From contig OY992834.1 in assembly GCA_963921425.1 (NCBI GenBank), forward strand, positions 62,001 through 126,000: a DNA stretch of 64,000 bases, in the 5' to 3' direction. Source of the DNA: Dryas octopetala. Taxonomy: Eukaryota > Streptophyta > Magnoliopsida > Rosales > Rosaceae. The notes below the pieces were generated by a model. It was not told the DNA's origin. It saw only the letters and a program-made list of their open reading frames with translations, and searched no databases. This document shows, piece after piece, positions 1 to 12,244 of this stretch. The position numbers and the translations under genes were made by a program. Within the stretch, counting starts at the first letter, position 1. Each line of letters begins with the position of its first letter.

Positions 1-1985
1 GTTTCTTTTCTATTTTCTTAAATTTTTTTTTTTTAAGGTGAGTTTTGACTTTTGAGAGAAAAATAAATAAAAACTGTAATTAAAGATGAATAAATGGCAA
101 ATTCTAAGTGGTTGGTTGTGCCACTCAGCATTATAGGTGCCACTTAGGGTTTAGATCTCACTTTTGGGTGTCCAGAAAGTAAACTCAATTAGCTTTTTTG
201 TTCCGTAGTAGTCAAATTAAAATTAAAATTTGTATGGTACTGTATGTTTATTGTTTTGTAATTTTTTTCCAAAATAAAATTATGAAAAGTACATTAAAGA
301 ATTTGTAATTATAAAAAGTTTTATTAATTTATTTGTAAATGACTCATGTGTATTAATACTCTACGACCACGTTTGTTTCACCGTACTAGCTAGTGCTAGT
401 TAGAATTGTGTTAAATTATACCCTTATACGTTGTTTGGTATCACCCAATGCTAATTTAAGTGGGATTGCATAGCACCAGTTTTTCTTAAAACACCAACTT
501 AGACGTCCTTGCATAGCATGGTCTGCCTTAGAGCAGCATGAAAGCCAATATACCTCTGTCTTCAATCAAACTTTGTAATCAAAATACAAAGAACACATCA
601 AAAAAAGGAAAAGAACCCCCCACTAATAGAACCAATGTTATTGTAGGAAGCCAAAAACATGATCACCCGCGAGGTTGACTTTCAGATTTCTCGTCCTTTT
701 TCCGTCTTCGGTGACTGGATGGACAATCGAAGTCCATGATTTGACTCGCCAAGGTGAGGAGGTGAGGACCCAGGTGGTTTGGAGCTGCGATGTGATCGGA
801 AAACGCAGATCATCGGTGGAGAAGGTCGGCTCTGTTCTGCGTTGACAGTGATGAGATGGGCCAACAAAGACCAAAGGGAAAGAAATATGGGGAGGAGGCG
901 AGCAAAACCCGCCAAGAACCTCCGACGTTGGACGTCGGACGGCACCACACGTGCTGGTGCAAGCACGCAAAGGAGAGAGTGCAAATAGAGGGGTGTCGAG
1001 GAGAGAGAAGAGAGAAATAGGAGAGAGAGAGAGATATATATATATATATATATATGATTTAATGAAAAAATAATAATTTTGGTCCAATTTAATAAAATCA
1101 TAAATATAACTTTGTCTCTTTTTTTTTTTTTTTTGTGAAAATCTGACTTTGGATTTTTAAAACCCATGGGTGTGAAATGGCAAAATTTTTAAAATTGTTT
1201 ATTAATTTAAAATTTTAAATAATTATAGTTTAGTCTGATCATGCACCAAATACAAAACAGTATTATTTAGCTTATTTAACTTCATAATAAGCATCAAATA
1301 CAGGATAACATTAATCCAGATTACTCCAGTTTAACACTATCCATCATAATTCATAAAAATAATTCAGTCAAACACAATTCACGTGCCAAACATGGCCTAC
1401 AAGTATTAATTTGATGTAATTGTGAAATGTAACTCATATTCAACTATTACAATAATGAGTGTTGGAATGCTATAGGAGATAAGCTTCTCTCCTATCTCAA
1501 TTTCTTCCTAATTTACCTAAACTTTTAATTATTGAATGTTCCATATACAAAATTAAATTCTGACAACTTTTGAATTTATTTTTAAAGTTGTTTTTACTAA
1601 TTACTATTTCAATTTTAATAACTCTCTCTTCTTTATATAAGGAAAAAAAAACCACACAAATACAACGCAATAATTTCTCTTCTCCTCTCTGCGTCTTATG
1701 AGTTACCATTCACCGCTAGAGAAGAACACACTGAAAACATACCATCATGAAGAAAACTTAGAAAAATATTACAGGCTAAATATTCTCCTAATGAAACTAT
1801 AAAAATAAATAAATTGGTGGAGGAAAGTAGAAATATTACATATTATATGGAGTGACTAGAAATTGTAAATGTTTGGGGGTCAGGAAGGAAAATACGTGGG
1901 TAGTAGGACAGGGACCTTTTATGAAAAGAGAGCGCCGGTAAAGATGGTATAAATTTATAATAAAGCAGTGGGCTTGTGGTTTATT
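1..1985. other. AT-rich intergenic DNA, no supported gene
   Basis: No reading frame here resembles a known protein. A GC-richer island at about 660-1010 has overlapping open frames on both strands without recognisable domains. It is followed by a (GA)n(TA)n microsatellite at 1020-1053. Weakly similar inverted ends near 364-385 and 1382-1402 (a motif close to GGCCATGTTTGG) suggest a decayed hAT-like insertion, but no target duplication could be seen. The last 60 bases are the likely promoter and 5' leader side of the POLD4 gene. Confidence 0.5.
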
Positions 1986-2043
1986 ATTGTTGAAGAGGAA
2001 AGGAATTCAAAATTTGAAAGTCCGAGAATTGAAAGGAGATTCT

Positions 2044-2052
2044 AAACCCTAA
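2044..2052 (+). promoter_or_regulatory. telo box next to the POLD4 start codon
   Basis: The 9-mer AAACCCTAA lies 7 bases before the ATG. Telo boxes near transcription starts are common in plant genes for DNA replication and translation, which fits a polymerase delta subunit. Function is inferred from position and motif only. Confidence 0.45.
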
Positions 2053-2059
2053 GAAGAAG

Positions 2060-2961
2060 ATGGCAACAAGGTCAAAAGCAGGGAATATGAAGGGTTTCTA
2101 CAGGCAAAGGAAAAGCAGTAGCATTGGCGGTATCTCTAAGAAGAAGAAACTCCAATCGCCCACCCACCCAAAAGCTGCCGCCTCTTTCGGCTCGGGTGTC
2201 ACCCAACCCACCGCCCTCATTTCCCACGGCTCTCCTGACCTCAAAGGTTTGTTTCTCGTCTTAGTTTGTATATTGTATAGAAATTTTCAGTATTTTTTTT
2301 CCTGGTCTGAAAGTTTGTTAGGGTTTTTTTTCGATACCGCATTTTCATTCAGGCGAGTTTGCATCTGACATTCTGACGACTACAACGACACTATTTTGGA
2401 TGATTTATTAGTTTTTAAGTACATTTGGTTTTTAATTTTTTTTCAGTAACAAAATACTATGGATGATGACCTCGTTAATGTAGTTTATAAAAATTCAAAC
2501 CGATCCCAGATTCTGGAGACCCCATTGTTTCGAATTCCAGGTGGGCTTCTGCTTTAGCAACACAGAAATTCACTATTCAATGTTTCTTTTGAACTACCTG
2601 TTTTCATTCTAGGATGTCTTTTATGGCTATTGGTGTTCGGATGTATTTTTTCATTGTTAATAAATCTGTTTTTCTTCCTGTGCATTCTCGAATTTTCTCC
2701 ACTATCGAATCAATAAACTAGGTACGGTTGAAGTGATGACAGATGTTTATTGTTTGGTTGATAGATGATTATGATGAGCAAGAGGAGGTGCTGAGGCAAT
2801 TTGATATGAACATGGCATATGGACCGTGCCTTGGGATGACCAGACTAGGACGGTGGGAGCGTGCGTGCAGTCTGGGTTTGAACCCTCCTAAGGAAGTGGA
2901 GAGTCTTTTGAAGTGTGGTAAAGTTTCTGGCTCTGAGTGCTTGTGGGATGGTCGCATTTAG
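2060..2961 (+). CDS. POLD4: DNA polymerase delta small subunit 4 (POLD4 / p12 homologue)
   Basis: Two exons, 2060-2246 and 2765-2961, join in phase (G|AT) to give 127 aa. The N-terminus is basic (MKGFYRQRK, about residues 9-17), as in plant POLD4 proteins. The C-terminal half begins DDYDEQEEVLRQFDMNMAYG and continues with the family signature YGPCLGMTRLGRWERA and LGLNPP. POLD4 is the smallest subunit of the replicative polymerase delta holoenzyme; in animals it stabilises the complex and contacts PCNA in the nucleus. The start was chosen because it is the first ATG after a purine-rich leader and a telo box. The 518-bp intron has a standard GT-AG pair. Length is close to the family norm (about 110-125 aa). 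Confidence 0.9.
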
Positions 2962-3089
2962 AAATTTGCCTGATTTCTGATATGTGTGTAATGTTGGACT
3001 GGAAGTTCTGTATTTTTGAGGAATTGTTCAGCATCTGGCTGAAACATGCTTTTATATTTATAGTGGACTAAACTATTTGATAATCCTAA

Positions 3090-3800
3090 ATCCTAATAGG
3101 TATTTTGTGTGCGAGTTTTTTATTTTTTGAAAAAGCACGTGGTTGTGGAATGGTAAAGTCAAATTTGAGGAAATTTCACTATGTTAGTAATGGTTTTTCC
3201 TCTGGGAATTTCTCAAGTTTGGAAAAGATAATTAGGGAATGGTTGAAATTGAGTTTTTAACTTTTTAAGTCGTTTTATATTAACTTTAAATTTGGAGAAA
3301 AGTTTAGGGGAGGATTGGAGGAGATTGTCCAACGTTATATATTTTGCAATTTTAGCAGTATTCAGGTATTGATATAGGTCTCTATTCTTCCATGTTAAAT
3401 GCATGAGGGAACTTCCAAACTGGAAGGATTTGTTAATTGGTTTAGCTTATGGTATTGTTGTTCACTTACTGTGGTGCTTATAATTTATGTTAGGATGAAG
3501 GTGTAGTTCTTAAAATTAGAGAAATACAGGCTGTGGGCTTGGTAAAGGGTGATTTAATTGATCCATTAAATTTGCTCACCACATTTAAAATAATCTATTG
3601 GAACAAACAATTATTTCTTTTCCACAAATTATCACATAGTTCTTACCTTGATCAACGCTCCCTGCCTATTTGATAGATTTATGAACACAATCAATCATTT
3701 TAATGTGATCATATACAGAGACTTAATTTCACAAATTTTAATGGAGTGTTCCCATGTTTCTTATTAGAGGTTTGAATTTCCCAGTTCTCCTTAGCCTATC
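3090..3800. other. intergenic DNA, no gene seen
   Basis: This AT-rich stretch after POLD4 has no open frame with recognisable similarity. It runs into the degenerate LINE copy that begins before 3840. Confidence 0.4.
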
Positions 3801-3839
3801 ATTCTCCATTTTGCTAGCACATGGTTTGAGGCTAACAAA

Positions 3840-4435
3840 GTGATTTCAGCAAAGCCTCCCAAACAGATTGTGCACCTGCATTGGGCCGTTCCTGATACTT
3901 GTCGGTTCAAAGTGAATGTAGATGGTAGTTTCTTGCGTGGTTATGGTAGGATTGGGGCTGGACGTCTCTTGAGGAATGAGTATGGTGAATGGCTTAATGG
4001 CTTTTCTGTCAACCCGGGGGTAGGAGGGATCATTGAAGCTGAGCTTTGGGGTATATATCAAGGTCTGTGTATGACTTGGGACTTTGGGGTCAGGCAGGTT
4101 ATTGTTGATTCTCATTCATCCCCTGCTGTGCATTTGCATGGTGAATAGTGACATTCAAGACAGTCATCCTCTCTGTGGCTTATTGCTAGCTGCAAGGGGA
4201 GGTATAAGGAGGGATTGGATTTGTTCAGTGATCATATCTACAGAGAGCAAAAGTTTGTTGCAGACCATTTGGCTGATCTGAGCACCGGTTTGTGATGGGC
4301 TTGCATAGCTTCCCCCCACTCCCCTTCCCTTTTTGGACTATTCTGTGCCTGTTCTGACTAGGACCAGGGTTGTTGCTCTGTAGTTCCTTTGTTTTGGGCT
4401 TCAGCTTGTCCATGTACCAAAAAAAAAAAAAACAC
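3840..4435 (+). mobile_element. 5'-truncated, frameshifted LINE 3' end with RNase H-like domain
   Basis: The frame from 3840 reads as the plant LINE-type RNase H (RVT_3) domain: FKVNVDGSF with the first acidic residue, AELWGIYQGL with the Glu, and VIVDSHSS with the second Asp. The frame then breaks at about 4148. The domain tail continues in another frame (CKGRYKEGLDLFSDHIYREQ, then ADHLADLSTGL and a stop near 4293). It ends in a 14-base A run at 4418-4431, as expected for target-primed insertion. The reverse transcriptase is absent, so the copy is dead on arrival and further decayed. Confidence 0.75.
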
Positions 4436-5747
4436 AAAATTTATATAAGAGTAAGAAAATTAGTTAGCAAGGATTATACCTTTTGGGGTTGCAAATGTTG
4501 TAGAAAGTAAAAGGCTTTAGAAATTAAAAGATTGAAGCCCAAGAGCAATATCAAGTATATTATGTTGGACGGGTAGTGTTAGGGAGACATCTCTTTGTAC
4601 CATTTAGTGTACTATCTCTCTAATAGAGTTGGACCCAAATTCATTAAAAATTAAAAATTTTATTAGTTGTGATCGTACTCTTAGACAAACGCAATTTAAA
4701 AGTTCCAGTAAGATGTTATAAACTCAATTCGAGCAATCAAGTTTTAATCCTATAGATAGTGATCTGGTTGAAGTTTTTAGAAGTGTTTTTACATGTTTTA
4801 TAAATTTTGGGTTAGTCCATTTTCATGGGAGGTTCTGTCGAATTTTCGGTAGGTTTTCCTTGATTTTGGATTCCTACAAGACCTCTCCAAGATTCAGGGT
4901 GGAATCCGAGAGCGGTTCTGTCAACTTAATCCAACTCTATTAGAGAAATTGTACACTAGATGGTATAAAGAGATGTCTCCCTAACACTACCCATCCAACA
5001 TAATATACTTGATATTGCTCTTGGGCTTCAATCTTTTAATTTCTAAAGCCTTTTTACTTTCTACGACATTTGCAACCCCAAAAGGTATAATCCTTGCTAA
5101 CTAATTTTCTTACTCTTATATAAATTTGAGGAAATTATAGATTTGGTCCACTTATTTTATACCTAGTTCAATTTTGGTCCATAATCTTTTTTAAGTTCTG
5201 TTTTGGTCCACTAATTGTTTCATTTGTTCAATAAAAGTCCAGATTTGTAACTTTAAATCTTTTGGGTTGTATTTTCTTCAATTATAATTGAAGTATAAGT
5301 TATATTTTATCATTTCTTAGTCATAAAAACAAATTTGGAGTATTATAATCTAATAGAATTAAGATTGGGTGAAGTTTGAAAAATTGGCAGTTTCAGGTAC
5401 CCTACTTTAGGGTCAATTATCTTGAGTTTTAGAACTCCAATTTGAATGATCTTTATATGGTTGTAAAGAAGAAATGCATAGCTTTAAAACAAGTATATGT
5501 TTGCTGAATTTGGGTGAGATTTGATAGGGTAAAAGGCAAGTCAAATTTGAGAAAACAAATCTGGATTTTTATTGAACAAGTGGAACAATTAGTGGACCAA
5601 AACAGAACTTAAAAAAGATTGTGAACCAAAATTGAACTAGCTATAAAATAACTGGACTAAATCTATAATTTCCTCTATAAATTTTGTGTTTTTTTTTTTG
5701 TACATGGACAAGCTGAAGCCCAAAACAAAGGAACTACAGAGCAACAA
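4370..5747. repeat. large inverted duplication (fold-back) including the LINE tail
   Basis: The left arm, 4370-4633 (264 bp), reappears reverse-complemented at 4930-5747 once the 548-bp element inside the right arm is removed (about 261 bp remain). The spacer, 4634-4929, is about 296 bp. The left arm includes the LINE 3' end, its poly-A and about 200 bp beyond, so the duplication took place after the LINE insertion. Arm identity is high with a few substitutions. Confidence 0.85.
5128..5675. mobile_element. non-autonomous Mutator-like element (MULE), 548 bp
   Basis: Terminal inverted repeats of about 117 bp begin GAGGAAATTATAGATTT and match with about 8 differences. The element is flanked by perfect 9-bp direct repeats TATAAATTT at 5119-5127 and 5676-5684. 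The uninterrupted site is still present in the left arm of the surrounding fold-back, which confirms the insertion point. Long TIRs plus a 9-bp target duplication are diagnostic of Mutator-like elements. No transposase is encoded. Confidence 0.92.
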
Positions 5748-6920
5748 GTGGGGTTAATTTCTTCCTGTTGGACTACTGTACACACAGACAAGAATCTATC
5801 TGATCAATCATCCAAATTTATGACGAGAGTAATTTCTTTATGTATAAATAAATAAATAAATATAATTTGACAACAAAATAAAAGGTAAAAGAAGAAGGCT
5901 AATGACCAAACGCAATGGCATAGCAAGACTTGTAACACATTGATAAAAGTGTTTTCTTTTCCTTTTTGAGGAAAAAAAAAACATCAATGTGTCACCACAC
6001 CGAACCACCTTATAAAAGTTACAAGTCTTGATAAGAGTTGAGAAAGTGTTGCCACACTGAACCACCTTATATGTGACCCAGATATATATGATACATTATA
6101 TATATATATATATCTCTCTCTCTCTAAAACTCTTTATTGATATATTGAAGAAAATCAAATTTTGAGTAGTATTATAGTCTTAATTTTTTAGAAGTTAACT
6201 AATGTGGTAGTAATTTTTTGTTTAATAACTGGACCCACTATGGATCTCAAGTATTGACAATGTCACATAAGAAATTGGCATATTGTTTTTATGAACAAAA
6301 ATTAGGATAATAGTTAGTGTCTCTTGTACTTCTCTATTTCTCTAAGAAACTGTTTGGTTTGCTAATTTGAGGTTTGGAAATTAGTATGTGATTTGAAATC
6401 TCATGTTTGCTAAGTACACACCTAAGAATATGTTACCTTTTAGATGAGTTGAGATAACCGTGAGGAATTTGAAACTATTGGCCCTCTTGGGTTTGCCATT
6501 CCCATCACTTGAGAAAATATTTATATGAGCTTTTAATACCAAATTACCCCACAGGCCCACACTAGAAATTGAAAAAAAATATGTTAAACATAGTAAGTGA
6601 GAATGTTATTGAAAAGTAAATTTTGATTAATTAAATGGTAATAATATATTGGTTACTATTCTCTACATTTTCAAATAGTATAATGAGAAGAATTATTTAC
6701 TCTTATAATGAGAATCTATAAAGCCAAAAGAGTGCGAGAGGGAAAGGGCAGCGTTCAGGTGAGGTCGAGTACACAATTGATTTGGACATTTTCTTGACCT
6801 ATATGATCTGCCTTTACGGATGAGGGATCATATCATCACTGAAAAAGCAGTAGACAAAGTCTTCACAGACAGAGATAGAGAAAAAATTAATAATAAAAGA
6901 GGAGATTAATTTTGTTTTAG
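5748..6920. other. intergenic DNA and BRIP-like 5' flank
   Basis: No gene is seen. A 26-bp imperfect direct repeat (GTGTCACCACACCGAACCAC and GTGTTGCCACACTGAACCAC) occurs near 5989 and 6047. A (TA)n(TC)n microsatellite lies at 6097-6125. The segment from about 6720 probably holds the promoter and 5' UTR of the next gene. Confidence 0.4.
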
Positions 6921-6930
6921 GAAGAGAAAA

Positions 6931-7008
6931 ATGGAAGAGGCAAAGGCATTGGCTCAACACCAACAGCAACTAATGTTACAGCAACAACAACACCACCACC
7001 ACCAGCAA

Positions 7009-7040
<32 letters not shown>

Positions 7041-10000
7041 TCAACAGCAACAGCAGCAGCAACATCAGCAGCAACAGTTATTGCTTTTACAACAACTACA
7101 AAGACAACAGCAACAAGTGCAACAAGCCGCTGCCATTTCTCGTTTCCCTTCCAACATCGACGCCCATTTGCGCCCACTCCGAGCCCTCAATCTCCAACCA
7201 AATCCTAACCCTAACCCTAACCCTAACCCTAACCCTAACCATATCCCTAATTCTGCTCCTAATCTCCAACAAAACCCTAATGCGAACCCGCAGCAACAGC
7301 CCCAACCACAGCAGCAGCAACAGAGGGCGATCCGACCCGGGAACCAGGCTGAGCTACAGATGGCGTACCAGGACGCCTGGCGGGTCTGCCATCCCGACTT
7401 CAAGCGCCCTTTCTCTTCCCTCGAAGACGCCTGCGAGAGGTTAATTCTTTAACTGATTAGAGTTTCCGTTTCATTAAAATCAAAATCATTTTTTCATCTG
7501 ATTTCGTTTCTGTATCTGTTGCATTTTCTGATTAGGCTCTGTGTGCTTTCTTCCGTGTTGTTTTACAAATTGAGATGTGCATGTCTATATCATCATTTGC
7601 ATATGGTTTTATTGGAAATTCTGACTTACTTGAATTATACTCACATATTCATATACCAACTGCATTGTTCGGGCAACTGCTAATACCTCTGTACTTATAC
7701 ACTCGCTCATTGCTCATACATCACCCCATCACCCCATCACCCCATCACCCCATCACCCCATCACCTATAGTGGGTTGCATTTGATGCGGCGTCATATCAT
7801 TGGCCTATTGCAACTCTAACATTGATAAAGATTCCAAAAATTTATATAAGCTACACAACTCACTTTGTTATCATATTCATGTCTGCATAAGAAACCTTGG
7901 ATTTGGTTGTCCTTAATGGAGACAGAAACCTATTCTATTAAATATTATATAAAGTTGCAAATGTACTGTAGTAAAGTATTCATGTACATAAGGACGAGCA
8001 AATTGATGTTTTGTGCCACATGGCACTTCTTTATCGATAAATGTTCACTACTCACTTTGATTTGCTTAATACTTTATTAATACATGTGGCAGAGTAAGAT
8101 TTGGAGAAGCTTTCTCAAACTCATTTTCCCTGTCAGATTGTTTCCTGAAAAATAGGAAACAAAATCAGATACAAAGTGAATGTATAGATTGATCTGTCGA
8201 GTCATTCACCATATGTCAGAAGACCCTTTGGCGATTTACATTGTTTTCTGAACAGCCTTGTCATCTCTACTTTCCTATATACTCTGTATGTTGATCCTGC
8301 ACTGTAACTACCACAAAATTATAAATAGGAGAAGTTCACCTAAAACAAAAAATTTTAAAATATATAAAATGCTTAACAGAGAATACCAATTATTCTTTTG
8401 AGTGGTTATAAGAACATTAACATATCTACCCTTGCCGAAATATTAGTACATTTAAAGTTACATGCTAACTGCTAAAATATACATTCTACTAGTATTTATA
8501 TGGCATGCACAAACATATATAGGATTTTTTTTCAAAAAAGAAAAAAAGCATTTTAAATATCGATAATTGTGTTGCTTTGATATTGATAGAACAACTTTAT
8601 CCCAAGTTAGTGTACAAGATAGTTCTTGTATTGTTCTGGTTTCTCACTATCATGTCACTGCAGCAAGTTCTACTGTCTTCACATTTTTTATGATGGTTGC
8701 GTTTGAAAGGACCTATTATTTACAATATTTGTGTTTCAAATATAATATCTCATGCAACATAAGTTTTCCCCTTCCCTGTTCCCACCCTAAGAGGGAGAGA
8801 TACCAGTACGTGGTATATGTTAAAGTGTACTGTGGAAATACCTTTCCAAGTTTGCAGTAAGATATATACCCTATGAAATAAATTCTGTATGTATATGAGA
8901 AGGTATAATAGCATCTTGTACGGTCGTTATAGGAGCTTGTAAATACATAATGTCCCTTACAGATGGAAAAAGAATCATGTTGACTAAGGACGTAATGAAA
9001 TAGAGCAAAAAGGTCTCTTATGTGTTGTAAACACCATAAAAGGTAGCCATATGCTTGTCAAAATGCCAACAACTGTTAATGCAAGTACAGAAAGTCTGGC
9101 TTATGGTTTTTATAGTAACAAAATCTTGTATCTAAAAGACTATGAATTTTCATTTGATATTTGTGTTTCTATGTTTTGATATGGATTTTAGCTGCTGTCT
9201 ACCACTGCTAGAAAACTAACTGTCAGCTATTTTGCATGCTTTGTCATGTGTTCTAAAGCTTCAAAAGAATGTTATCATTATTCATTAATGGACGAGGAAG
9301 CGACATGAGTTCCTTGGGCCACTATGGAAGTCATGCTGAAAGTTCTTTAACATGCCGGAACTGAAGGATACTGCAAAAGTGCTTTACTATTTTGTCCAGT
9401 CCTGTGGACGTTGCTGTAGGAAAGGTGTTGGGTAATTGAGCACTATGTCTAAAATGGTGTCCCACACATTTTGAGGTTCATAAATGCTGTACAATTTTTT
9501 TTTTCTTTAGGATTTCTCTGCGCTAGTGCCATTTTGTCCTAGGGTAGCCCCTCCAGTTCATAGCAGAGTTAAACCTTGGACTCATCTGTATGTGGGAGGG
9601 GTATAATTTTGTGGCAGCAGAGTATTATATTATGAAATGAAATATAAGGGTGTGTGTATTCTCTTGGAGTCATGTGTCATGTGGGAGTTACCCTATACAG
9701 GCAGTTCTCTTATAGTTTTTTATTTTTGAAGAGAAATATCTCTTATAATTATGGGATACTTGGAATAAGTGGGTCGACATTTATTGCTGCTCTGGGCTAT
9801 ATTTCTATTTATTTTGAGCTTTCTTTAACCCTTCATCTGGTAGTTTGGATACTGCTACATTCATGTGGGAGTTATCCTATACAGGCAGTTATTATAGTTA
9901 TTTTTTTTAAGAGAAGTCCAATAAGCTCTTTTTACCCCATTGGTTGACCATGATATGAGGGGTGATTTGTACTCTCTTCTCTAGGTATAGAAGGTTTAAC

Positions 10001-11389
10001 TGGTTTTTCTCACATGCGTTAAAGATTTTCAAGGAGTATGTTCTATATATATTATGTGTTTCATGAGGAAATTGTTACTGTTATATATATATATTATTTT
10101 TCAGTTATTTCTAAATATCCCATGTGCATGTACATTAAACTTTAATAAAAAAATCCTAACCAGTCAGCATTCTAGGGCTTCTTAGTGTGATGAGAGATCC
10201 ACCGATGTCATTGCTTTCCATCATATAAATCGTGTTTGGAAATTCTGTATGCATTTGAGTAGTTTTGGGTGCATGGTATAGTATCCAAAGTATTGGTAGC
10301 TGATATTAATCCAATGTTGATATGGCCTTAATTATGACACAAAAGTTTGTCTTTCTTGTGAACAGCCATCTTTATTAAAATCAAGGTATAAGGTATCTTG
10401 TTCATCTCATCAAGTGGTTTTTCTTACTGATTTCTCCAAGTTATTGACCATATCCCTGCCAACTCCACTTGGTGTGATTTGGCATTTTAAGTGATGACCA
10501 TATGGTGTCATTATAGTCCTATGTTTCTATATAAAGCAATACATTAGTTATGATAATGAACAAATTTGTAAAGGTGATACCGTCAAGATGGTGGTACGGT
10601 GGTACCTACTCCTCACTTGAATTATTCCAAATTGATGATTGAAAGTAGTAAGCTTTATCTCCAGATGTTTATTTAAATTGCATGTGCATGACCTTTTGAA
10701 AATTTGTGGCACTTCTCAGGCTTTCTTGAATCCAATTTTTCCCCTGAATTGGCAGGTTACTGCCTTATCATGTAGTCGCAGATTACGAGGCAGAGGAGGA
10801 TGACAGAATCCTTGACTCTGACACAACAGGCCTGATGCCATCTCGCTCTCAGCAGTGGGATCACAACATATCTGCCAAAGTTGCAGAGTTTACAGCGACG
10901 TTTGAGAAACAGGCACTGGCCTTCAACATTATCTCCCGTAAACGAGCTTTGGGGGAATTTCGGTCTGAAGAGAGACTTATGATTGAGCAGGCTCTTTGCC
11001 AAGAAGAAAAACGAACATGTCTGGAATTGAGAGCAGAGCTTGATTCAAGAGAGAAAGCTGGCCGGGAAGCTAAATTACGAATGGCAGCAATTGTTCAGGC
11101 AGAGCAAGCTCGGGTTGAGTCACAAGCACATGCTGAAATGTTGGCTCGGGCCCCAATTAGGGCAAGTGCACTTGGGTCTCAAGGCAATGATCCAATTGGT
11201 CATGACATGAGAGAGCAGGAACATGCGGGTAACCCAGAAGAGATGATAAACGGATGGGGAAATAATATGCAGAGAGATGAGAGAGAACCATCTGAAGATT
11301 TTTTGAATGACGAGGAGACTGAGAATGGGTCCACAGGCATGCAGGATGGCTGGCGTGAAGTTGGTGAATTTGATTTGAACACCCGTTAA
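6931..11389 (+). CDS. BRIP1/BRIP2-like GLTSCR-domain subunit of BRM-type SWI/SNF
   Basis: Two exons, 6931-7439 and 10756-11389, join in phase (AG|G, Arg170) to give 380 aa. Residues 8-70 are a Gln/His tract from CAG/CAA runs, and residues 90-106 are an Asn-Pro repeat. The conserved GLTSCR core starts near residue 139 (MAYQDAWRVCHPDFKRPFSS) and continues in exon 2 with ERLLPYHVVADYEAEEDDR. A charged helix around LMIEQALCQEEKRTCLELRA follows. The C-terminus is acidic and ends EVGEFDLNTR. Arabidopsis BRIP1/BRIP2, the plant GLTSCR1 homologues, bind BRAHMA and are core to the BAS class of SWI/SNF complexes, so a nuclear chromatin-remodelling role is expected. The single intron is 3.3 kb and cuts the core domain. 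The polyQ length may vary between individuals. Confidence 0.86.
7201..7242 (+). repeat. (CCCTAA)n tract inside coding exon
   Basis: About six CCCTAA hexamers in frame encode the Asn-Pro repeat of the BRIP-like protein. The unit matches the TTAGGG-type telomere hexamer, not the usual plant heptamer TTTAGGG. It is best read as an in-frame codon-pair expansion (AAC CCT). Confidence 0.85.
7440..10755 (+). other. 3.3-kb intron of the BRIP-like gene
   Basis: No second gene is visible in this intron. It holds an octamer minisatellite (ATCACCCC)n of about six copies at 7719-7766. It also has a pair of direct repeats about 190 bp apart near 9672-9725 and 9862-9912 (shared core CATGTGGGAGTTA...CCTATACAGGCAGTT). 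The rest is AT-rich. Confidence 0.55.
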
Positions 11390-11399
11390 ATATTATAAG

Positions 11400-12240
11400 T
11401 CTTATCAAATAATATTTGATCTTGGAATGGGAATCTGTGTTCATAAACAGAAGGAATGCCCATTACACGGAAAATTAGCTGGTCTGGGATGTCTTTAAAT
11501 ATCTTGGACAAACGCATCAGTTGGGATTTAAATCACAAATAGGGAAAAGATCATTGCAGCAACGAACTACGGTTATGGGATTTACATATCTTTTATATTC
11601 GTGGCTTGCTCCCACTCTGCCACAGATCAGGATATTAGATACAAGAGGATCTCCTTAGTTTTTCTATTTTGATCATTTGTTGCTTTTCTGTATATCTATT
11701 AGTGGATAATGTTCTCTTACTAGACCGAATTTGAACTACATATTTAGTTAAGAGTGAGTCTATTCAATGCTTCAGAATCAGTTTGGCAACATTATAAATT
11801 AATAATGATATGTTGTGAGACTGTCTGGCAAAACGACATTACACATCTATTAGTTATGCTCCCAAACTTTCTTAACAAGGTTTTCACACGGCAATCAAAC
11901 AAAAAATAAAAATAAGCAGAAAAAGGTAGGGGATACGTGAATTAACGCCGAGTTATTCTGGAAACTCATTTGCGGACCATAGGAAACATTTTCCCAAAGA
12001 ATGTAACTTCCAGTACATGCTGAGAAAATGGCCCTACCTGCTACGTGGTCATGCAAGATTTTGCCTTTCCAAACACCAAACTCTCATTCATCCCCAAGTT
12101 GCATGCATGCTCAAAGACAGTATATTAAACTAAACTAAGTGTGGTAAGGAGAGAGAGGAGGAAAAAGAAGCTTCTGAGAAGGAAACCTCGAATCAAAGAA
12201 GAGAATGGAAACAAGCAAAGAATACACAAGATCTAAAGGT
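11400..12240. other. tail-to-tail intergenic region
   Basis: The BRIP-like gene (+) and the coiled-coil gene (-) converge here. The region probably contains both 3' UTRs. No further frame or repeat of note was seen. Confidence 0.45.
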
Positions 12241-12244
12241 GTGC

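Noticed and set aside
779-988. Plus-strand ORF, Arg-rich, in a GC-richer island
   Set aside because: Open on both strands, with no known motif and flanked by repeat-like DNA. Not enough to call a gene.
364-1402. Possible 1.04-kb hAT-like element
   Set aside because: Inverted ends are short and imperfect with no visible 8-bp target duplication, so not called as an element.
7065-7403. Minus-strand Cys/Gly-rich and Val-Arg repeat ORFs
   Set aside because: Antisense of the CAG/CAA and CCCTAA tracts in the BRIP-like exon.
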